A stretch of DNA of 64,000 bases from Morinoia aosen. Taxonomy: Eukaryota > Arthropoda > Malacostraca > Amphipoda > Talitridae. The notes beneath the pieces are model-generated. The model saw only the letters and a program-made list of their open reading frames with translations, was not told the DNA's origin and did not search any database. Positions 23,838 through 35,930 of this stretch are shown in pieces; positions within the stretch are counted from its first letter, which is position 1, and every line of letters starts with the position of its first letter. A program made the translations under genes and the position numbers. The DNA is taken from assembly GCA_030386875.1 (NCBI GenBank), contig CM059560.1, positions 22,810,683 to 22,874,682 on the forward strand. Reading direction: 5' to 3'.

Positions 23838-25170
23838 ACATTTATATACATATACCAGGCTTCTCCTCCCTACGGCAGGGTAGCTGACAGCAGGCCGCAA
23901 TAAACCACCCTTAGTCACTAAGAGGTGGGAGAGGCAGCATTGGGCGCACCAGAACTGTTCGGATCAGTAGCAGCCCAGCACAACCATCTTCCACAGTCAG
24001 GCCCGACAGCCATAGCTGGTTTACCCCGACCGCTTCATTGAGTGCAGCCCCTCCCGCCGCACAAGTCAGGTCAACCCCATCACACGCGGGCAGGCTTTCA
24101 GTGATCGCGTCAAAAAAAATATAATTACCTCCTTATGCTTCCACTCACTTCTGTAACAAGTCATCCCTCTCGCCACGTCCACAGTCAAATCCCTCTCATT
24201 CAAAGCACGTTTCACCCCATCCATCCAACTCATCCGAGGCCTACCTCGCGCTCACTTCCGATGTAGAAATCTTTCTAGCCAGCCGCTAAACATTCATTCT
24301 TTCAACATACCCAAACCATCCAAGTACTCTTTCATCCACCCGCCTGCTCCTCTTTTTGACAACACCCATCTGCCACCTAACCAACTCATTTCTGATCATA
24401 TCTCTTCTCGTTACTCCATGCATGCTCCTCAAACACTTCTTCTCACACACATCCAGCTTCCTCATCTCAGCTGCTCTCAAACCCCGAGACTCTGCTCCAT
24501 ACCGCAAATCTGACACGATTAAGCTTTCCAACTGTCCCCTCTTAGCACTCATACTCAAACTCATACATTCAAAAACTTTCCTTATTGCACCCAATGCCTT
24601 GCAGCCTTCACTCACTCGATGCCTCACTTCTACTCCCACACTATCCTTCACATCCACGTCCGACCCGAGGTACCTAAAATGCTCTACCTCCTTTAACACT
24701 TCATTCATCCTCACATCCAAAGTTCCAAACACTCCACCTATTGAACATCTCACCAACATACTTTTATTTACATTTACCCGCAATTTATGCCTTTCGCATA
24801 CTCTACCAATCTCTGCAACCAGTCTCCGCAGTTTTTCCTCTGAATCAGCCGCAAGCGCTGTATCATCTGCAAACAACAGCAGATACACTTCCCAATTCAT
24901 ACCATTTTGTCCCATCAACTGCGCACCTTTTCCCAACACTCTAGCATTCACTTCTCTCACTACACCATCCATAAACAAATTAAACAACCACGGCGACATC
25001 ACACATTCCTGTTTCACACCTGTCACAACTGGGAACCAATCACTCACCTCATTCCCCACTCTCACGCATGCTCTGCTATCAATGTAAAAACTCTTGATCG
25101 CATTCAACAGTTCCCACCCACTCCATACCACCCTACAACTTGCCATAACTATCACTTCCTGACACGCAAA
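23838..25170 (-). mobile_element. 5'-truncated LINE (non-LTR retrotransposon), 3' half
   Basis: The minus strand carries the end of a LINE ORF2 (reverse transcriptase palm onward) and its 3' tail. Similarity starts near 25145 and continues past the ORF stop at 24286 through a frame-shifted tail (DELDGWGETCFE, then SLPACDGVDLTCAARGG) to about 23838, where it ends in a short TATATGTATATAAATG tail. The absence of an endonuclease and of the first RT blocks marks it as a 5'-truncated insertion. The clade is not certain. A 91-bp relic of the same family lies 2.1 kb away. Confidence 0.75.
24286..25145 (-). pseudogene. LINE reverse transcriptase, C-terminal fragment
   Basis: Reverse transcriptase copies element RNA at the target site. 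The open frame reaches to 25269 on the minus strand, but only residues from about 44 of that frame onward resemble RT: ELLNAIKSFYIDSRACVRVG, then GVKQECVMSPWLFNLFMDG (usual form GV.QG), then the catalytic FADDTALAADSEEKLRRLV at residues 133-151, followed by the thumb-like segment with FRYLGSDV. The C-terminus has the KCLRSMHGVTRRD and RRVDERVLGWFGYVERM blocks. The first 40 residues come from unrelated flanking DNA. Fingers, endonuclease and ORF1 are missing and one conserved Gly is replaced by Glu, so the fragment is not functional. Confidence 0.75.
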
Positions 25171-25172
25171 AA

Positions 25173-25345
25173 TTAGCTTACCTTCCCTTTGCTGCTTTCT
25201 GGGCCTACATCTTGACGTACTACACAGTCTCAGCGTAATCAGCGAGTGAGTGGGCTTCCCTCTTCTCACACTGCGTTTATATCGGTACTACTCTTCCTCG
25301 AGCGCGCTTCGCATCCCGCGAAATCTTACGCTTGTGATTGGCTCG
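25173..25345 (-). promoter_or_regulatory. Promoter-like block with splice-donor-like end (minus strand)
   Basis: Read on the minus strand, the block has a CCAAT box (25336-25341 as ATTGG on plus), a TATA-like GATATAAACG (about 25273-25283), a stretch of transcribed-looking GC-richer DNA, and AAG/GTAAGC at 25176-25184, a good 5' splice-site match. The order and spacing fit a short first exon. The LINE fragment begins just downstream. It could be a host promoter, part of a solo LTR, or chance. Confidence 0.25.
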
Positions 25346-27540
25346 TCCGTTTGATGCATACGTGTAACCCAAGCAATGAGTCGCAGCCCTCGCTGTCATC
25401 GGTATTACTACACAAAACCCGCTCAAACCCTTTTATAACCCCAAAAACCCCTTGTCTTACAGCACGTTGTGAATAAATTTTAACCATTTCCCTTAATACT
25501 GTATATCAATGTTGTTTGTGTTTCCCTTACTTGTGCTGTTTAACCCCGCTCTTGGGGAGACGTTTCATCCACCCATCCACCTCACGGACGCGTCCGACTG
25601 TATTTCCCGCGCATTTGCTGCTAGCTACAGCTTATATGTAGTTTTACGAATATATATTGTACTCGTACATGTCATTGCACAATTTCACCCTATTACTCAG
25701 AGAACCTAGGTTATGCTTTACGAATTATTTTATTACCTATGCACTCTATAATTAAATCACAGAGCTTCCCAAAGCTTTGAAAGATCACTAGAATAAATGA
25801 GGCGACATTAGTTGTGGGTAACTTTCTACAAGATACTCTCGCGCGTGGTTGAAAATTGCTTGTTGTCTATTGGACGTCGGAGAGAGCAATCAATGGGCGG
25901 CGTGCGCGCGAGGGACCGTATTCCCTGAGCCAATTACGGCATCGTTTCTCTTCCTAACATCAGGGCGAGCTCTAATTAATGGTGTTTAGCTGCTTTTGAA
26001 CAGTGCAACACGACTGAAAATTTCTTGATGAATCAATCACAGCTGTGAACTTCAATTAACAAGTGTTCTTCCGCTGCCTCTGCGCACTAAAATGACTTCG
26101 AAGGCTTTGTTGTAATATAGTAATAAGTGCATAAATTCTTGCGACACATTAGGTAATAATTACATGAGTTACTAAAGATATCTCAAGTTGTGAAGTTCTA
26201 TGTGGGCTCGTGATGCGAGTTTGACTTTTACAAAAATAATTTCCTTGTGATTTTAAATTCTTTTCTAGCTGTTATTCTAAATATCCAGGAATCTCCCTGT
26301 TACAGATTTTCTTCTATTATTTTCTCTTTTTCATGATGGTAAACATGCATCCTTAGTAAAATTGTGGACCGTTGTAAAACCAACGGAGTTATAAAAATTA
26401 GTAACGATGAGTAAAGAAAGCATTCGGTAAATTATACGCAACTGTAGACTCGCTTTCCAAATCTCTGTCCCCTTCAGATTGAGGTGTGACGCAGTCCAGG
26501 CCATCCACAACTCATCTGCATTGGTCACTGCACGCAAAAACTTGCTCATGTGATAACGTGAAATGGTATGTCCTGTAAACTCAGCTTGTATTCTTCTAAA
26601 GCATATGTTTATATAAGCTGCATCCTCTTTGCAATTCAGTTAAGGTTCTGGAATAAAACTTTCCGTTAAAAATCAAAAATTGATTTCTGTTACACGCAAA
26701 CACCATGTGCACAAAAGGTTGGCAGGATTTTAAGAAAGCTCACCGACATATTTCAGCCCTGCTCAGCAAGAAGAAAAACCTCCCTCAAGCCCAAGAATTA
26801 GCGCATTTCAATTTTTACTTAGTTTCTAGCTGACTTGTAGCTTTGCAAAGACCCATCTGTCAGTGACGATTCAAATATGTTTTTGAGAGAAAAAAGGATA
26901 CATTTTTATTCAAAATTAAATTTAGGGGAGCTTTTTCAACCAACAATCCCAGATGATAAATGTTACTCGTTACCCCTATGGAAATTATTTTTAACTCAAA
27001 TTTACCAAACCACGTGAATGTATTCAATTAATAAACCCTATACTCAGGCCAATTCTAGTTCCTTTCTGAAAAACTGTGAGAATCAAGACAAGTTTTGTGA
27101 AACTATTCCCGCTGGTGAGGAGAACCTGCAAACTACACACTACATATAGGGTCATACAGCATTTTTGGGTGACTCATTTCATCGGTTGCGATTATACAGA
27201 ATTTTCTTTAAAACTTCTTAACCTTACGCTTAAAAGTTTTGACGCTTTTTCCCGTTGCGCAGTGATCATTTGCACCTATTCCAAGGCAACCACAAGCCCT
27301 CGAAATTTGTATGTAAACTTTTATTCCGGATATTTTTGACTTTTTCAGTTCTTAATACAAAGGTGATAATGTTCTGTCCCTTTTTTGATTAGCCATTGAA
27401 TGAATTTGAAATATACACGCAATTGTTTTCAGATTCGGACAGCCGAGAGTAGGAACATCAGACGTTATAAAAACACGCGCACCGTTCTTGGCCATCAGTT
27501 ATATATACTCGTAAGCCGGACAACAGTGGAGACGGATGGA
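25346..27540. other. No recognisable gene or element
   Basis: The part up to about 25620 is GC-richer, with a second TATA-like TTTTATAA (about 25430) and an AATAAA string (about 25472). The rest is AT-rich with chance-length frames only. Confidence 0.35.
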
Positions 27541-27900
27541 AGTGTCCACAAATCTCGTTCGGGGCAGTTTACGACTTTAATAAGGGTTTTTCAGCAGCTG
27601 CACTAAGTCGCTGCATATGTCAAGCGTTTGGGGATAGTGCTGTAAATGAACTTACTGCAAGGTGTAGGTTTCAAAAATTCAAGGCGGGAGATTTGTCCCT
27701 CCGTGATGAGCCTCGCAGTGGACGACCACAGGTCTTGAATGACGGAGTCCTGAATGCGGGCATTGAACAGGGCAGTAGTAACGTGTGGTGAACTTGCTAG
27801 TCAGTTCACCGTTTCTGATGAAACAGTTAGATTTCACCTGCACCGCCCAGGGAAGACGTACAAATCATGGTAGATCATGAGCTGGAGACATGTTGGCAGA
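27541..27900 (+). mobile_element. Mariner transposase N-terminal relic
   Basis: The plus strand encodes the N-terminal DNA-binding half of a mariner transposase: YDFNKGFSAAALSRCICQAF (first helix-turn-helix), ELTARCRFQKFKAGDLSL (matching R.W..KF..GDF.L), DEPRSGRPQVL (the GRP linker motif) and, after a stop and a frame change near 27790, SQFTVSDETVRFHLHRPGK (second helix-turn-helix) with KTYKSW. The catalytic DDD half is missing and the trace fades near 27900. No terminal inverted repeats were identified. This is a different mariner lineage from the one at 225-840, because the GRP linker and helix sequences differ. Confidence 0.8.
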
Positions 27901-30900
27901 AGATGCTGAATGCCGATGGTTACTCATAAGTTATGAATAGAAACACTCATGAATGCCGATAAGTTACTCATATTACGAAGCGTTTTCTTTTTTCCTTTAA
28001 AAACGGACATGAATTTTAGGTTACCTTGTAATTTAGGGAAGTATCGTTCTCTCACGATCAAATTTATAGATGACAGCAGGTATGTCCCTCTCTCGTCAAT
28101 ACTACACAGAAATATAGAAATTCTAAACTGATAATAAGACTGCGATGTTTAGAGCGCAACTAAAATTAGAGAAGTACACTCACACTCTCCATGCAATAAA
28201 ATGGCAAAAGTGTGACAGATATCAAGTGAATGACTCAATTTCCATTCAACACAATGCGTGCCATACTGCCATGAAAACATATCAAACTGAAGATAAAATA
28301 CTTAGGTTTGAATGATAATATGATTATTACAGCAAAAGGAAAAGTATGAATGTTTGAAAATATCACAATTTCTTCTGTAACTCCTGCTGGCGTCAATCAG
28401 ACGTGCGCTTGAGAGGAACATTCTAAAAATTTATTTCTTTATTTAACTAACAACGTGCAAGCAGCCTCAATTTAAAAATATTTACACTGGAAAAGGTGAG
28501 GCATAATTATCGCTTGGAAAAAAAATAGAAAAAAGTTTATTTACCATGGAATGCGAGTCAATGAACCTAGAAAAACTCTTAAGAGTTTTTATTGAATTTT
28601 TTTTGGAAAAGACACCAACTTTTAGCTATGTTCAACGTCCTTAATTAAAGTAAGCTCGTTTTACTTGTTCGCGAGCGTACGAAACTCTACTCGTTGCATT
28701 AGTCGTGAATTGCTTGCACTTCCAGGGCTGCAAATTCTAAAAAAATATAACTCGCTGCATTTGGGTTGCTGTGATGAATTGCGTGCATTTGAGTTGTAGG
28801 CGTGTGTTAATTTCGGCACGCATTCTCCACAATTTCGCATTGTGCCTGAGTTGCGGTCGTAGCACCAATTAATTCAGAAGCTGAAATCAATAAATTAGCA
28901 ATTAAGTACAATCTGCACGGGCTTCGCAGCAAGTAACACCAGAGGTGGCGTCAGAACCAGCTCAAGCCCTCGCCACCAAGCGCTGGGTGAGACGGTGACG
29001 AGTGTAGGGCAGAGAGCGTGATACAAGGAGCCGTACAGCGAATTTGTGAAGTGGAGAGCCAGCGGCACAAAGTTCTGAACACAATTTAGAGAGCAATGAT
29101 GACGAGCATAAACGAACGGAAGAGAGCGGTTTCAAGTTATAAGTAGAGCTTCAAAGAGATGTTCTCACTCAAAGGAGAAGAACGTGAAAGAAAGAACCAC
29201 TGCAAACACAGAAATTGAGGTAAAAAAGGTGATAAACGAGTGTGAAAACTAAAAACAGAATGTTAGAAAGAGAGATAGTTTTGCAGAGAACAAATAATAA
29301 AAAGTGAGAGAAAGAGAGCAATGAGCGAAAAGTGAAAGGAAGAGAATGAAGGGCAGAGAGTTGAGAATGGAAATTTAGTCACAAAACTCCAGTTCATCAT
29401 CGTTGAGTTAAATATGATCACTCATACAAATATTAGCTGTCACACAGTTAGGGAATACACAGTACCGGTGGGTAAAGTAAGTCCCGCACAGAACGTATAG
29501 TTCACTATTTTTTAGCAACTGCGGCCCTAATTAATACAAGTGAAAGCGCGAGTAGATGCCCACTCGCGCCTGTGAGTTCTAATTATGATATATTTTGTCA
29601 TTACCCTAATTCCACGATGTCTTCATTCAATGATGACACAAAAGTTTGCGGGAGTAATTTGATGACGTTGGACTGTAATTCTGTAAAGGCGTTGTTACTT
29701 CTAACGCAAAACCTACCAGGGCAGAACTGTTTCATTCATACCGTTAAAACGTAAAAAAGTAAATTTCATTAAGTTGCATTGTTTCGAATGCCGTTACAAA
29801 TTTTACTATCCAGCAATACGAGAATTTAAACAATGAAAGTTTCCAAAATAGCGAACTTCAAGGAAAGAATGAGCTCATATGAACTCGTTTTGTGTATCTA
29901 ACATAAAATGAAATATAAAATGAAATGCACGATGATGTGGACAAAAACAATTGAATACTCGTACGCCCACAATTTACGTTTGAGTAGTTTCTAGAGTTTT
30001 TCTCACTCACTGACTCACTTGTTCCCGCACAAACAAGCTACTTTTAGCTGCCATTATTGCTATCAAGTACTATGCAAAAACCATGAAAAACATAGTTCGT
30101 CCCTCTATTTAGTCTGTCACAAAGAGGAAAACTACAACACTTGAAGAATGGCAGTCATATAAGTGAGACAAAACGCCCGTCTTTACTAGCAGACTCAGGT
30201 GTAGAATGAGCTTCAGAACGGCTCAAATTTTGTCAGGTATGCGCAGTTCTGGTCCTTCCTTGAATATCACCACCATGTGTCAAGCTCGGAATCTTCGTCT
30301 CAGGTAATTGGTGCTGTAAAAATCCCTAATGTATTTTGCATGTATCTTCACAGGATTTCATCTCTATTAACTTTAATATAGTATCGAATGATTTATTGAC
30401 GTGTTGGGCGGAAAACAAACAGCGATGCTCAGGTTAACGTCTAGATCGCGCCTGGAAATTTGACTATGAAGCACTGAACCTGAGCAGCATCAGCGATCTC
30501 TAACGTCATGGGAACAAATGGGCGCTCTATTTTATTCATCACCTAGTATGATTAAGGGAAAATTAATCAATGTTAAATTTAAAAGTAATAGTTATATGGA
30601 TGATTATCGAATTCAGGACTTCGTATGAAAAGAAAGTAGTAACAAAACTCTAACTCTATGGAGAAATGTATTTAATCAATGAGTAAACTCCTAAAGTTGA
30701 AAGGTCTGAGCATCAGTCGTCAGCAAATAAAGTCAGTGATGTCTTCATTATTGATTATTTTACATCCTAAATGTGGATAATAAATAAAATTCAATGGTGG
30801 TCCCGGAAGCCCTACGTGTGATATATGATCGCGAAGGTTACGGATGCGAGTTTCGAATTTAGATGCATGTGCAATTTGAGCTGAATTCAGATTTAGCATT

Positions 30901-31639
30901 GAATCAATACGGGTTACAATATTCAATTGACAGCCGGAAGAATATCCGTCCCATTCATCCTTTGTAAGAGATTTATGAAAATTTCAGAGAAAAAGTGTTT
31001 GTGCCATCAACGTTCGTCATGTCCTGATCAGTCAAGTTATAAATTTTTCGATATTCCGCAACCAGAAGGAGCAGTAGAAGGATGCAATTATTAGCAATTT
31101 CCAAGATACTAAAAATCGTTCTTAATATCATCATTTTGAGAGAAAACACCACACTAATTCCCTAAAAATTGCTAAGTACATTTTGCCACTCACATCACGT
31201 ACGCTTGCTTGAGGCAGCCTAAGGAGAGCAATTAATTTTAAAAAAAACCTAACAAGAGAAAAGTGATAGGACGCCCAGGCTCGCCGTGGAGACCGGGTGA
31301 GTTAATTAAAAATTAGTTTGCACCGGAAATTTTTAGAGCGTCATCTACTATTTAAAAACATTTATTCCAGGAGGAGCCATATAAATACGTGCACGTAATA
31401 CCTTCCGAGGACATTCTCCATCGTTGCCAGCCTAACCTCTGAGCATAGGCATTCCCGTGGTAGCTAATTTAAGGAAGTTCAAGGGTAGAACACCGGTACA
31501 TCAAGGGAGGGTTAGCTGGACAAGGAGATACTGGATGTGCGGGGATGCAGCGAACTGAAGCCTCAAGACTGGAGGCCTGCGCTCGCCGCCTGCAAGTCGT
31601 CCCTCACTCAGCGCCGTCTCATGTAAACAGAAAACATAG
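27901..31639. other. No recognisable gene; contains a purine-rich tract
   Basis: Chance-length frames only. A short imperfect repeat (GAATGCCGAT.GTTACTCATA) appears at 27909-27933 and again at 27952-27973. The purine-rich tract at 29040-29380 is listed separately. Confidence 0.35.
29040..29380. other. Purine-rich (GA) strand-asymmetric tract
   Basis: The plus strand is dominated by A and G over some 340 bases, with repeated GAGAGA, AAAG and GAAAGA strings and few pyrimidine runs. It has no fixed period and no open frame. It contrasts with both flanks. Confidence 0.45.
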
Positions 31640-31906
31640 GCATCTAAGGATGCTTTATTTCCAATCAAGCCTAATACATATCACCTTGTACATTGTTTTT
31701 TCAAATGCCTTATAACTAATACCAGGACGCCATGGCGCTTTCCCCCGGCAAAGACCGGTACCCATTTCAGACACCTGGGTAGAGTGGGGGTATTGTGCTT
31801 TGAATTTTCCCCTATACCCAACGGAGAAAATCGCCACCCAGAGCCGGGATTCGAACTCTCGATGCCTTCACCGAAGGGCAGGTTCTTATCCCACACGGCT
31901 ATAACG
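31640..31906 (-). mobile_element. tRNA-derived SINE (minus strand)
   Basis: Read on the minus strand, 31906-31841 is a tRNA-like head with A box TAGCCGTGTGGG and B box AGTTCGAATCCC at normal spacing. It continues into a GC-rich body (GGGTGGCGATTTTCTCCGTT..., then ACCGGTCTTTGCCGGGGGAA) and ends near 31640 after GGAAATAAAGC. The order of head, body and AT-rich tail is that of a SINE transcribed by RNA polymerase III and mobilised by a LINE. The plus-strand frame of 68 codons across it is a by-product. The head does not fold into a full cloverleaf, so a real tRNA gene is unlikely. Confidence 0.65.
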
Positions 31907-33043
31907 AGCAAAGGAATCAGCAGCATGGCTATGCCAATTGAAGGCATGGTTGCACGTACTGAGTCACAATTTTATACAATTGAAGAATGAAAACGTCAAA
32001 AGGCGAAGGATTTTAGGATCTTTGATAATTTCATCAATTGCTGAAATGTTAATAACACTATAATTTAACAACAGCCAATACGACTACGCAAGTCACTAGT
32101 AGTAGTAAGTAAGTGACTTATGAAGATTTCGTTTTTATCCAGAATAATTTAAAATAATTTAAAATACACGTTAGTAAAAGAACTACAAACAAAATAAAAT
32201 TACGTTTCAAGACCAACGGGTTGAAGTACATTTTGAAATGTAGGGTAAATTTGGTGATGCATGCTCGTTTTATATATATTTGAACTTATTTCCTCACTGC
32301 AAAATACTGAACTAAAGTAAAGCCGCATGAAATAAATTAATTTCCAGATTTGAAATCCTCAATAAAGCTGTTGATGACCTAGGTTTCCGACTCAATGAAA
32401 TACTTGAGATAATTCGTACTACGAATTAAAGAGTATATGAATTGTGTGCTCTGAGAGACGGGGAGCAGCCTACCGTGAGGAACAACTCAGCTACTGTATG
32501 TGAAGGGATTTATTCTGTTCTTGTACTATGGTCTACTTTGCAGCAGTCGTCTGTCATTAAACATGGCAACGAGCTTTCACTATCAATTTTTTAAATTAAA
32601 ATATTGGCCACGTTTTTAGCTTGTTAATATCATAGTAATAAACTATGTAGTATTCTTTTCTTGAATAACTAGAGAACATCGATTAGACAAAAAATCAAGT
32701 CTCTGCTGCTTATTTCGTAATGGAGCATATTAATTTTGGCTCTGATATTCTGAAATTGCATAAATGAGGATTATTTTAGCAATTTACGGTGAGAAACGAA
32801 GACATTGAATGATTTATGGAAGCAAAAAATGCATTTCACAGCATTTCTTTCTGATGCCTTTATGATTCTCTCACTCTATTTTCTGGAGATATTTCAGTAA
32901 ATTAAAGCTGTCAAACAAAAAAGCTTCTGCATGTGATTTAACTTTTATACAACGCATTCAAACACACAAACGAAATGCAGAATGAAGAGAACATTTATTG
33001 GAAACTCAGTAAATCTGGTCATTTGTAACAAATTTATTCTTAA
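31907..33043. other. AT-rich spacer, nothing seen
   Basis: No frame or repeat of note was found up to the TTAA that precedes the piggyBac element. Confidence 0.4.
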
Positions 33044-33912
33044 CCCTTCACTGCATGGTGTGTCGAATATGACACATACCTGATTTTTTTGTGTATAGAA
33101 AGAATTAGAAGAGAAATGAGCATTTCTACGGCTTGTATCGCAAACGAGACACACTGTCCACGAAATGAACGCGTATGATGCGTGCTAGATGCAACCGCCC
33201 AGTTAAAAATTCATGCCGTTTTTAGAGCGACAGGTAGCAGAACATAGTGAAACATGGCTGCAGAAGGCCAGAATATTTCTTTGTCGGCCGCTCTCGACTA
33301 CAATTTCCCTTTAGACGGCGATCCGCTAGTCAAATTGGGACGTTATAAGCGCGGAAGAACCGTGCTCTTCCACAATAGGCCGGTGTCAAGCTACGCTGTC
33401 GGCTTGCGGTCGACTTCGATGCATAGGGCAGTTCCAAAGTTACAAAGCTGCCGAGGGAAGCTTAATTGGTAGTCAGAGGTGCCAACTAGGAAATTGGTAA
33501 ATAAACCTTGAAATTTTAATTTATGGAACGTTTTTATGTTGTTAGAAATTTAAATGTCAATATAATAATTTATGCCAGTTTATTATGAATACTACTATCT
33601 CGCAGTTCGTCTGAGTGATTTTTTTCTTTGCATTCGACTTAGAGGGCAACACTACACTGACATGTTGGGTTGGTGAACCTGTCACGCTGTCTCACGCGCG
33701 TTTTCGCGCCAGTTTTGTCCTTGGTGTTGTGTGTGACAGGTGTCTTAGTCGTGTCTCTATTATTTAAAACGTTTCAAGAAAAGTGTTCAGTGTTTATATC
33801 AGAGCGAGTGTATAGTAAGTGAGGGTGTATTTTATTTGTAATAAATTTGTGCTATGAGGTATAGGATGTTCGCTCTCACGTGAGTTCCTAATTCCATTGA
33901 GGACGTTAGAAG

Positions 33913-33979
33913 CCGGATAGTACGTCTGGCCTGGTACCGGATAGTACGTCTGGCCTGGTACCGGATAGTACGTCTGGCC
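33913..33979. repeat. 24-bp tandem repeat, about 2.8 copies
   Basis: The unit CCGGATAGTACGTCTGGCCT plus GGTA is repeated exactly at 33913-33936 and 33937-33960, with a 19-bp partial third copy. It lies inside the 1.49-kb insertion. Confidence 0.9.
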
Positions 33980-34257
33980 GGATAATTTGAAACCAACAAT
34001 AGAGGAAAAAGCCCAACTGTGAGTTCCACCCCCTCGGTGAATTGATATATATGACAATTCATCGTTGTGGTGGGACTGGTAGAGAAGGCAATGCAACTTC
34101 AGCATCACCAACGGAAAAACAAAACATGGAAACCATACGTGACTTTCCCCTCGGACAGTCTTCAGCAACTCTTGAATTGAAGGACCTTCTGGCAGGTGAT
34201 GAACGATGTGTACATCTACATATTTGTGTACGTGTGTGACGCGTACGTGTGGGTGTG

Positions 34258-34356
34258 AACGTGTGTGTGTGTGTGTGTACGTGTGGGTGTGTACGTGTCC
34301 GTCTGTTTGTGTGTACGTGTGGGTGTGTACGTGTGTGTGTATGTGTGTGTGCACGT
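34258..34356. repeat. GT-rich microsatellite
   Basis: An imperfect (GT)n tract with regular GTACGTGTGGGTGT interruptions. Its reverse strand gives a spurious Thr-His-rich frame. Confidence 0.85.
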
Positions 34357-35259
34357 ATGTGTACGGAAGGCCGGTGTAATTGAGTTCGGGCAAGGTCGAA
34401 ATAATGCGGCAGGATGTTCGGAACGATGCGGCGCGTGGCCGTTTATGTGCGTGGAAAGTCGATACGTAGCCGATAGAAGTGGAAATTTAGGAAAAGCTGC
34501 AAAGGAAATTCAATGGTTTTGAAGTCGTTTTTTACTGCCATATTAAGTGGTCATGGCGACCAAAAAACTACTGCTTTTCCGAATAATATACGGCTAGAAG
34601 TCTTGCCTACCGCAGCATAGAAACTACTTGAAAACGTCTAAAATTTTTAACTGGGCGGCCTCTAGCAGACTAGCAGTAATGCTCAGTTTGGACACCAACA
34701 CAGCCGAGTGTGGACGTCGCTGCAGCAGTACCATTATGTTCATAATAGGGCCATATCATGCAATTTATTAGCGAGTAGAAATTTGGGTTTGTGTATAAGT
34801 TATATTACTTTGATTCTATGATGAGAAACATTGAGAATATATAAAATAATTTAATTCTATGCTAAGTTTGTTTGTTTCATATATAGTACAACACGATTTT
34901 GTTGTATATTCCAACTCGGGCCAAATTTGTGTCGTAAATGAAACAAACCCATGTATTCTTTCATTACCACAAATAATTTTAGCTTTTTTATATTATTTCT
35001 ATGTTGTTAAACATTAAAATACATATTCAAAATACATTGAAACTATATTCTGAAAAATATATTGTTATTTTTTATAGTAAAGAATGCACGATAGATGCAC
35101 AACATTAGCGCATTCGTCTATACTAAAAATTTTGTCATAAACTGTCTCGCGGTTGCATAAAATGTATCACACAGTAATATTGTATGAAAGCTTAATAAAA
35201 AGAAATATTTATTCAGTTTTATTTTCAGAATATTCGAGTTTGAAGTAAATTTTCACGAG

Positions 35260-35930
35260 AAACGATCGGGGCCCTCATCTTGGAGGTGGGGGAAGGAACT
35301 GACGGACTAGATTTGGATGAACATTTGAAATTGGAATTGGAATCTATGAGGAAGAAGTTGAAGATCGTTTGGGAGTTGAGCGATCACAGGAACAGATTGA
35401 AAAATCAATAACAGCAACGCAACACAACGATTCCACTCTGATCTCAAATGAAACTCGCATTACCATCTATGAAGTAAATCCAACTGCTGTGAAAATTGTA
35501 AGCAGTGATTCTAAAAGAAAGAGCTCTCCTGGAAATGTTATTTGGAAGTAAAAATCTCGAAATACCAGAAGAGCACGTAAAATTGAAGGGACGTAATGAG
35601 CTAACCATAAAAATGAAAAAATTAGTGACTCCTAATGATTGCCGCAAGATTTTATTCAGTGAATATTTGATTTCAATAATACTTAAAGAAACACATTCTT
35701 TCACTGGTCTGAAGGATCTCATTCATGTGCTGGATATTGATAAGTTTGATGTTCAAGAATGTGTCATCATATCCTACGTATATGTTCCGTGCGCCTGGGA
35801 TTATTTGAGCAGCATCATGGGCAACTTATCCAAGAAATAATGTCTCTCAACAGCTTCAAACAGTTTAGGAGCTTTTTATACTTTGCTGATAACTCTAAAA
35901 CTATTCCAAGAGATGATACTTGAACCGAGC
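35260..35930 (+). pseudogene. piggyBac transposase N-terminal relic
   Basis: piggyBac transposase is a DDE enzyme that excises its element precisely at TTAA. Near 35285-35400 the frame is acidic and Glu-rich (EVGEGTDGLDLDEHLKLELE), as in the disordered N-terminus of the family. From 35505 to 35840 a 111-codon open frame has little recognisable similarity. In another frame at about 35780-35925, GQLIQEIMSLNSFKQFRSFL followed by YFADNSKTIPRDD matches the conserved block before the first catalytic Asp region (..I..VMS..RF..LRRFLHF.DN...P). The remaining DDE core is not readable, and the frames are shifted and stopped. Confidence 0.6.

Larger units (their letters stand above)
33181..34672. mobile_element. 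1.49-kb DNA element inserted in the piggyBac
   Basis: Its ends are inverted copies about 40 bp long. Left 33181-33224 contains GCTAGATGCAACCGCCCAGT followed by TAAAAATT; right 34630-34672, read inward, contains GCTAGAGGCCGCCCAGTTAA followed by AAATT. The shared core CGCCCAGTTAAAAATT is identical. The interior has a 72-codon frame (33254-33472) of unknown nature, a 24-bp tandem repeat and a GT-rich microsatellite. No transposase was recognised and the target duplication is unclear. Confidence 0.5.

Noticed and set aside
24356-25087. 243-codon plus-strand frame rich in Ser, Thr, Pro and Leu
   Set aside because: It is the antisense of the LINE reverse-transcriptase fragment, whose minus-strand translation has clear RT motifs.
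31841-31906. Possible tRNA gene on the minus strand
   Set aside because: A and B boxes are present but the stems do not close, and a SINE body follows directly.
33794-34393. 199-codon minus-strand frame with Thr-His repeats
   Set aside because: It is produced by the GT microsatellite and the 24-bp tandem repeat inside the inserted element.
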